A DNA stretch of 11,427 bases from Verrucomicrobiota bacterium (GTDB lineage: Bacteria; Verrucomicrobiota; Verrucomicrobiia; Verrucomicrobiales; DEV007). The stretch lies in NCBI GenBank assembly GCA_027618625.1, contig JAQCER010000042.1, forward strand, positions 1-11,427, written 5' to 3'. Of this stretch, positions 7,065-11,427 are shown piece by piece (the stretch's first letter is position 1; the number at the start of each line of letters is the position of its first letter). Below the pieces are notes generated by a model. The model was not told the origin of the DNA. It did not search any database and worked only from the letters and a program-made list of their open reading frames with translations. The position numbers were made by a program, and so were the translations under genes.

Positions 7065-8318
7065 ATGAGCATCGCACAGTCCACCCTGAGTTCTCCATCG
7101 CCGCCCTCAAGCGGCAGGAAAGGCCTGACCATCATTCTGACACTCTGCATCCTGACTGGCGGAGGCATCGCTGCTTACTTCATGCTGATCACAGCACCCG
7201 CAGCAAAGCCTAAAGAAGAATTCCGGCAGCCAAAACTGGTGCAAACCATCGCCCTGACTTCCCAGGACATCGCGACGACCGTGCGGGTCGACGGCACCGT
7301 CATTCCTGCTCGCCAGGTAACCATCAAACCTGAAGTCGACGGTCGTGTGGTTCGCGCGCATCCTTCGCTCGTTCCCGGTGGCTACATTCCGCAGGGAGCA
7401 GAGTTGCTCGGCATTGACCGGGCGAGTTACGAACTGGCACTGGCTGAGCAAGAGGCAGCGCTGCAGGAGGCCACGTTCGAACTCGAGGTGGAACGCGGCC
7501 GCCAGGTCGTGGCCGAGCGTGAATGGGAGCAATTGAAAAATGATCTCCAGGACACCGACATCAATCAGGCGCTCGTGTTGAGACAGCCTCACCTGAAACG
7601 CACTGAAGCACTCATCCGAAAGGCAGAAAACGCGATTGCCCAAGCCAGGCTTGATCTCGAACGCACGTCGATCCCCTGCCCGTTCAACGCCATCGTTATC
7701 GATGAGTCGATCGAAGTGGGCCAGGTCATCGAATCACGGACATCGGTGGCCACGCTGGTGGGAGCGGATGAATTCTGGGTGCAAGTTTCGATGCCGCTCG
7801 AAGAATTGCGCCATGTCCTTCTACCCAAAGATTCGGAGCCCGGCGCCAAAGCTAGAGTCATGCTGGACGCTGGCGACGGATCGATGATCGAATGGAAGGG
7901 ACAAGTGATTCGACTTCTGAGCGATCTCGATCAAGTCGGCCGCATGGTGCGCATGTTAGTGAGTGTGCAAAATCCACTGAATCGCGATGGTGAAACCCCG
8001 GCTGCCCTGCCGCTCTTGCTTGGCAGTTATGTTACGGTAGAGATCGAAGCTGACGTTCAAAAGGATGTTTTCGTCATCGATCGCGAAGCGCTGCGCAATG
8101 GCGATCACATTTGGATCGTCGACAAGGACAAGAAGTTGCAGATGCGGGACGTCGATGTCGTCTGGCGGCGACCTCAAGACGTTTTAATCTCCAGTGACGC
8201 ATTGCAGGCAGGCGAATCGTTGATTGTCAGCGGCCTCCGCACTGCCACGCCAGGCATGCTCGTGAATCCCCAACCAGCTCCTGCTGAGTCCGCGAAACCC
8301 GATTCCGCCGCACAGTGA
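7065..8318 (+). CDS. RND periplasmic adaptor (HlyD/MFP family)
   Basis: A 417-residue membrane-fusion protein that links the inner-membrane pump to the outer-membrane channel. A single N-terminal membrane anchor spans about residues 20-42, after a short polar cytoplasmic tail. Two half-motifs of the biotinyl-lipoyl-like domain lie at about 84-120 (VTIKPEVDGRVV) and 196-222 (LERTSIPCPFNAIV). They flank a helical hairpin (about 123-195) rich in Glu, Gln and Ala that should form the coiled coil. A beta-barrel domain (about 235-330) and a membrane-proximal domain (about 332-400) follow. The tail is Pro/Ala-rich. ATG 7065 is used, and no Shine-Dalgarno sequence is visible. The stop codon TGA at 8316-8318 overlaps a GTG (8315), a possible translation-coupling start for the pump, discussed separately. 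Length and domain order are normal. Confidence 0.92.
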   Translation: MSIAQSTLSSPSPPSSGRKGLTIILTLCILTGGGIAAYFMLITAPAAKPKEEFRQPKLVQTIALTSQDIATTVRVDGTVIPARQVTIKPEVDGRVVRAHPSLVPGGYIPQGAELLGIDRASYELALAEQEAALQEATFELEVERGRQVVAEREWEQLKNDLQDTDINQALVLRQPHLKRTEALIRKAENAIAQARLDLERTSIPCPFNAIVIDESIEVGQVIESRTSVATLVGADEFWVQVSMPLEELRHVLLPKDSEPGAKARVMLDAGDGSMIEWKGQVIRLLSDLDQVGRMVRMLVSVQNPLNRDGETPAALPLLLGSYVTVEIEADVQKDVFVIDREALRNGDHIWIVDKDKKLQMRDVDVVWRRPQDVLISSDALQAGESLIVSGLRTATPGMLVNPQPAPAESAKPDSAAQ

Positions 8319-8384
8319 AGAAGCGCGGCAGACTCAGCATCACCGTCCCAGCACGGCGCGCTGGCTTGGTTCGCCAGGAACCCT
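8319..8384 (+). other. Conserved 5' coding of the RND pump without a standard start
   Basis: The pump's reading frame is open upstream of GTG 8385 back to the adaptor's TGA. It encodes HGALAWFARNP just before VAANLLM. The WFARNPVAANLLM stretch is a recognised N-terminal signature of this RND clade, so translation almost certainly begins before 8385. There is no ATG, GTG or TTG in this frame between 8319 and 8384, only a CTG at 8361. In another frame, GTG 8315 overlaps the adaptor stop as GTGA and encodes MKKRGRLSITV. A single extra C in the CCC at 8347-8349 would explain the mismatch and join it to QHGALAWFARNP. Either a CTG start, a base error or indel, or frameshifting is needed. Confidence 0.6.
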
Positions 8385-11300
8385 GTGGCCGCAAATCTAT
8401 TGATGGCGACGATCGTGGTCACAGGACTGGTGGTCGCCAGCAAGATTCGGCAGGAAGTGTATCCCATGTTCGCCCTTGATGAGGTGACCGTGACAATGAG
8501 TTACCGAGGGGCAAGTCCTGATGAAGTCGAGCGTTCCATTCTTTTCCCCATCGAGTCAGAGCTTCGTGGCATGGACATCATCCGCAGGATCAGTGCCGTG
8601 GCCAGTGAGGGCAACGCTAACGTCCGTGTGGAGCTGGTGCCAGGCACTGATCGCAATCGTGGACTGCAGGAAATCACTGCAGCCGTTCAGCGCATCAGTG
8701 TGTTTCCGGATGAAACGGAGCCGCCAGTCATTTCCCTCGATGATGGGCGTCGCCGGGAAGTCATGCGCATCGCGATCTACGGCGATCTTTCGATTCGCGG
8801 ATTGATTGACTTCGCACGTCAGCTTGAGGAAGGGCTGCTGGCCGATCCCGCAATCTCGCTGGTCGATTTCGCCGGGGTTCGCAGTCCGGAAGTGCACATC
8901 GAGATTTCTCAGCGGCGGTTGCGGTCACTCGGCCTGACACTGGAAGATGTGGCGCAGACGATTCGCACGGCAGCGGTCGACGTCCCGGCGGGCACGATTC
9001 AGACTCCCGGTGGTGACATCCTTTTGAAAACCACGGAACGGCGCGATTTTGCCGGAGAATTCGCCGATTTACCGATCGTGAACGCCGCAGATGGATCCAA
9101 GCTGCGACTGGCTGAAATCGCCGAGATCTCCGACACGTTTGAAGACAGCAAGAGCGAGGCTTACTTCGATGGCAAACGGGCGGTGTTCCTGTCAGTGTTC
9201 AGCTCAGAGACGCAGCCTCCGCTGGAAGTCGCTCGGGCGGTTCGCGCCTTCATCGAACGCGAACGTAAAAGCTTGCCCGATACCGTAGGCATCACCCTGT
9301 CGCGTGATCGCTCACAGGATTATCAGGAACGCCTCACCCTGCTCGTGACCAATGGCATCTTTGGACTCATTCTGGTTTTACTGGCGCTCGGATTCTTCCT
9401 CGAGCTGCGGGTCGCATTCTGGACCGCCATCGGAATCCCGATCTCCATCATCGGCTCGCTCGCGATTCTCCCCCTGATGGATGCCAGTATCAACATGCTG
9501 TCCCTGTTCGGCTTCATCGTTACCCTGGGAATCGTGGTCGATGATGCAATCATGGTCGGCGAAGACATCTTCCACAAGATCTCGCTGGGAATGTCGCGTG
9601 CGGATGCCGCAGTGGCAGGTGTGAAAGAGATGTTCGTCCCCGTGATGTTTGCGGTGAGCACGAACATCATCGCCTTTCTCCCGCTGCTGTTCGTTCCCGG
9701 AGAATCCGGTCGCTTCTTTCAAGTCTTGCCGTCGGTGGTGATTGCAGTGTTCAGCGTATCACTGATCGAGTGTTTGTTCGTACTGCCGGCGCACCTTGCC
9801 CATGGAGGGCAGACTGGGAGCGGATGGATCGCCCGTTTTGATAAGCGGCAAACCGCGCTGCGACTCCGGCTGGCTGCCACAATCGCCAAATTCTACAGCC
9901 CGTTGCTCCGCCTTGCGGTGGACAATCGGTATCTCACCGCAGCGGCCTTCACGGTCGCCCTGGCGCTGGTCGTTGTTTACCTCAAGAGTGGTCGTGCCAA
10001 TTTCACCTTCCGACCCAGCATTGAGACCGACTCGATCCAGGCGGAAATCGAGATGCCCTCCGGCACTCCCGCCACGCGCATTCGCGAAGTGGCCTTTCAA
10101 ATCGAAGCGGCCGCCCGCCGTGCTGCCGAGAAGACTGGCGAAAAGGGAATCCTCCTCGGAGTCAATACCACCATAGCCGAGCGCAACGCAGACGAGGGCG
10201 AAGTCTCCGCCATCCTCGTCGTGCAGAGCAAGCGGAAGGTCACAGGCAGCGAGTTTTCCGTCCTCTGGCGGGAAGAGATTGGCGAAATCCCGGACATTGA
10301 TTCGCTGTTCTTCGACTACCTCTTTGGCCCGGGTGGATCTGCGGAAATCGACATCCAGCTGGCGCAACCTGACATTGAAACACTGCGCGCGGCGGCCAAT
10401 GAAGTCGCAGGGGCAATCGACCGCTTTCCAGGCGTTGAAGACATCCGCAAAGGATTCGGGCGTGCGATGCCTCAGTACAACTTCGAGATTAAACCAGCCG
10501 GTCGCAGTCTTGGAATCACGGCAAAAGAACTGGGCAGCCAGATACGCAATGCCTTCTACGGCGCTGAGGCGCTGCGGCAGCCAAGGGGGCGCGACGAATT
10601 GCGCGTGATGGTGAAACTTCCTGAGACCGAACGCATGACCATCAACGGGCTCGAAGAGTTGCTGATCCGTGCACCGAACGGCGGCGAAATCCCTCTGGGG
10701 CAGGCCGCTGAAATCATCTCCACATCAGCCCCTGTTCGAATCGAACGCGTCGATGGTGGACGGGTTGTGAACGTGACGGCGAACATTGTTCCTGGCGTAG
10801 CCAACGGCAACAAGGTCCTCGGAGCCTTTGAGCAAAAGGCCATGGCCAAGATCATCGCCCGCCACCCTGGACTGCAGATTTCCTTCGAAGGGGAACAACG
10901 AGACCAGCGCGAAGCACTGTCTGATCTGTCCATCGGCCTCATCGCATCGATCTTTGCCATCTTCGCGATGATTGCAGCTCTGCTGAGAAGCTATGTGCAG
11001 GCGATCATCGTCCTGCTCACGATCCCATGGAGTCTCGCCGGCGCAGTGATAGGGCACGTCATCATGGGATTCGATCTCAGCGTGTTCAGTATCTTCGGCA
11101 TGATCGCCCTCTGTGGAATGGTGGTCAATGGTGCCTTCGTCCTCGCCGTCACCCGCAACGATCTGATCCGCATTGGCCACCTGCCCGCTGAAGCAACTGT
11201 GCTGGCAGCGCACCGGCGATCCCTGCCCATCTTCCTCACCGCCATCACCACTTCCCTGGGGCTCGGCCCGATGATCTTCGAGTCCTCCGTTCAGGCACTT

Positions 11301-11420
11301 TTCCTCGTCCCCATGGCCATCTCGCTGGGCATCGGCACACTGACGTCCGCCATTGTCATCCTGTTCCTCATTCCGGCGCTCACGCAGATCATGGATGACA
11401 TGAGTGTGACCGCTGCCTGA
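8385..11420 (+). CDS. RND-family efflux permease (AcrB/HAE-like)
   Basis: The inner-membrane, proton-driven pump of the tripartite system. Counted from GTG 8385 it has 1011 residues. The first-half porter segment contains VYPMFALDEVTVTMSYRGAS and DEVERSI. Transmembrane helices cluster at about 320-470, with the proton-relay motif GIVVDDAIMVGED (D386, D387). The second porter half spans about 540-840, and the last helices run from about 848 to 1000. All major AcrB-like sections are present. The second-half relay helix reads CGMVVNGAFVLAVTRND (910-926), where relatives of this clade usually have VVNDSLVLV, so the acidic residue is missing. GTG 8385 is the first standard start codon in frame, but the true N-terminus probably lies upstream (see 8319-8384); from CTG 8361 the protein would have 1019 residues. 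The substrate could be a drug, a metal chelator or a metabolite. Confidence 0.93.
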   Translation: MAANLLMATIVVTGLVVASKIRQEVYPMFALDEVTVTMSYRGASPDEVERSILFPIESELRGMDIIRRISAVASEGNANVRVELVPGTDRNRGLQEITAAVQRISVFPDETEPPVISLDDGRRREVMRIAIYGDLSIRGLIDFARQLEEGLLADPAISLVDFAGVRSPEVHIEISQRRLRSLGLTLEDVAQTIRTAAVDVPAGTIQTPGGDILLKTTERRDFAGEFADLPIVNAADGSKLRLAEIAEISDTFEDSKSEAYFDGKRAVFLSVFSSETQPPLEVARAVRAFIERERKSLPDTVGITLSRDRSQDYQERLTLLVTNGIFGLILVLLALGFFLELRVAFWTAIGIPISIIGSLAILPLMDASINMLSLFGFIVTLGIVVDDAIMVGEDIFHKISLGMSRADAAVAGVKEMFVPVMFAVSTNIIAFLPLLFVPGESGRFFQVLPSVVIAVFSVSLIECLFVLPAHLAHGGQTGSGWIARFDKRQTALRLRLAATIAKFYSPLLRLAVDNRYLTAAAFTVALALVVVYLKSGRANFTFRPSIETDSIQAEIEMPSGTPATRIREVAFQIEAAARRAAEKTGEKGILLGVNTTIAERNADEGEVSAILVVQSKRKVTGSEFSVLWREEIGEIPDIDSLFFDYLFGPGGSAEIDIQLAQPDIETLRAAANEVAGAIDRFPGVEDIRKGFGRAMPQYNFEIKPAGRSLGITAKELGSQIRNAFYGAEALRQPRGRDELRVMVKLPETERMTINGLEELLIRAPNGGEIPLGQAAEIISTSAPVRIERVDGGRVVNVTANIVPGVANGNKVLGAFEQKAMAKIIARHPGLQISFEGEQRDQREALSDLSIGLIASIFAIFAMIAALLRSYVQAIIVLLTIPWSLAGAVIGHVIMGFDLSVFSIFGMIALCGMVVNGAFVLAVTRNDLIRIGHLPAEATVLAAHRRSLPIFLTAITTSLGLGPMIFESSVQALFLVPMAISLGIGTLTSAIVILFLIPALTQIMDDMSVTAA

Positions 11421-11427
11421 TGTGATG

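Noticed and set aside
7065..11420. Adaptor and pump share a reading frame separated by a single TGA, suggesting a read-through fusion protein
   Set aside because: Sharing a frame happens by chance one time in three, and the topology does not fit: the adaptor's C-terminus is periplasmic while the pump's N-terminus should be cytoplasmic. No selenocysteine or read-through signal was seen.

Overview
The window carries seven protein-coding genes, all on the + strand, in two tight blocks separated by one 425-base gap (3532-3956). No RNA genes, insertion sequences, CRISPR arrays or phage genes were seen. The host is clearly Gram-negative, because the window encodes an outer-membrane lipoprotein, a periplasmic adaptor and an inner-membrane RND pump. 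The altronate dehydratase ends in FLPWKRGVSL and carries GSGFHANPSPGN, a form I associate with Bacteroidota and Verrucomicrobiota/Planctomycetota rather than E. coli. None of the six start regions visible here has a well-placed Shine-Dalgarno sequence. Together with the moderately high GC content this makes a PVC-type bacterium (Verrucomicrobiota or Planctomycetota) my best guess, but not a proven one.

Block 1 (3-3531) is a small catabolic operon with gaps of only 6 and 7 bases. It encodes a class I (Schiff-base) DhnA/DeoC/LacD-type aldolase, a GlcD-like FAD-linked 2-hydroxyacid dehydrogenase, and a GlcF-like iron-sulfur electron-transfer subunit. A GlcE subunit is absent. Block 2 (3957-11420) opens with a UxaA-family altronate/sugar-acid dehydratase. 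It continues, with gaps of 20, 16 and 66 bases, into a complete tripartite RND efflux system: NodT-type outer-membrane lipoprotein, HlyD-type membrane-fusion protein and RND permease.

A plausible reading is that the dehydratase converts a sugar acid to a 2-keto-3-deoxy acid, the aldolase cleaves a keto-deoxy or phosphorylated product, and GlcD-GlcF oxidises a hydroxyacid released downstream (glycolate or lactate), passing electrons to the respiratory chain. This pathway is inferred from gene context. The efflux genes are probably co-transcribed with the dehydratase, but their substrate cannot be read from the sequence.

The best points for a second look are the 5' end of the RND permease, where conserved coding continues upstream of any normal start codon, the altered proton-relay motif in its second half (NGA where relatives usually have NDS), and the intergenic region, which holds several short perfect dyads and a possible minus-strand remnant of a secreted protein. 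I found no convincing evidence of a wholly new type of system.
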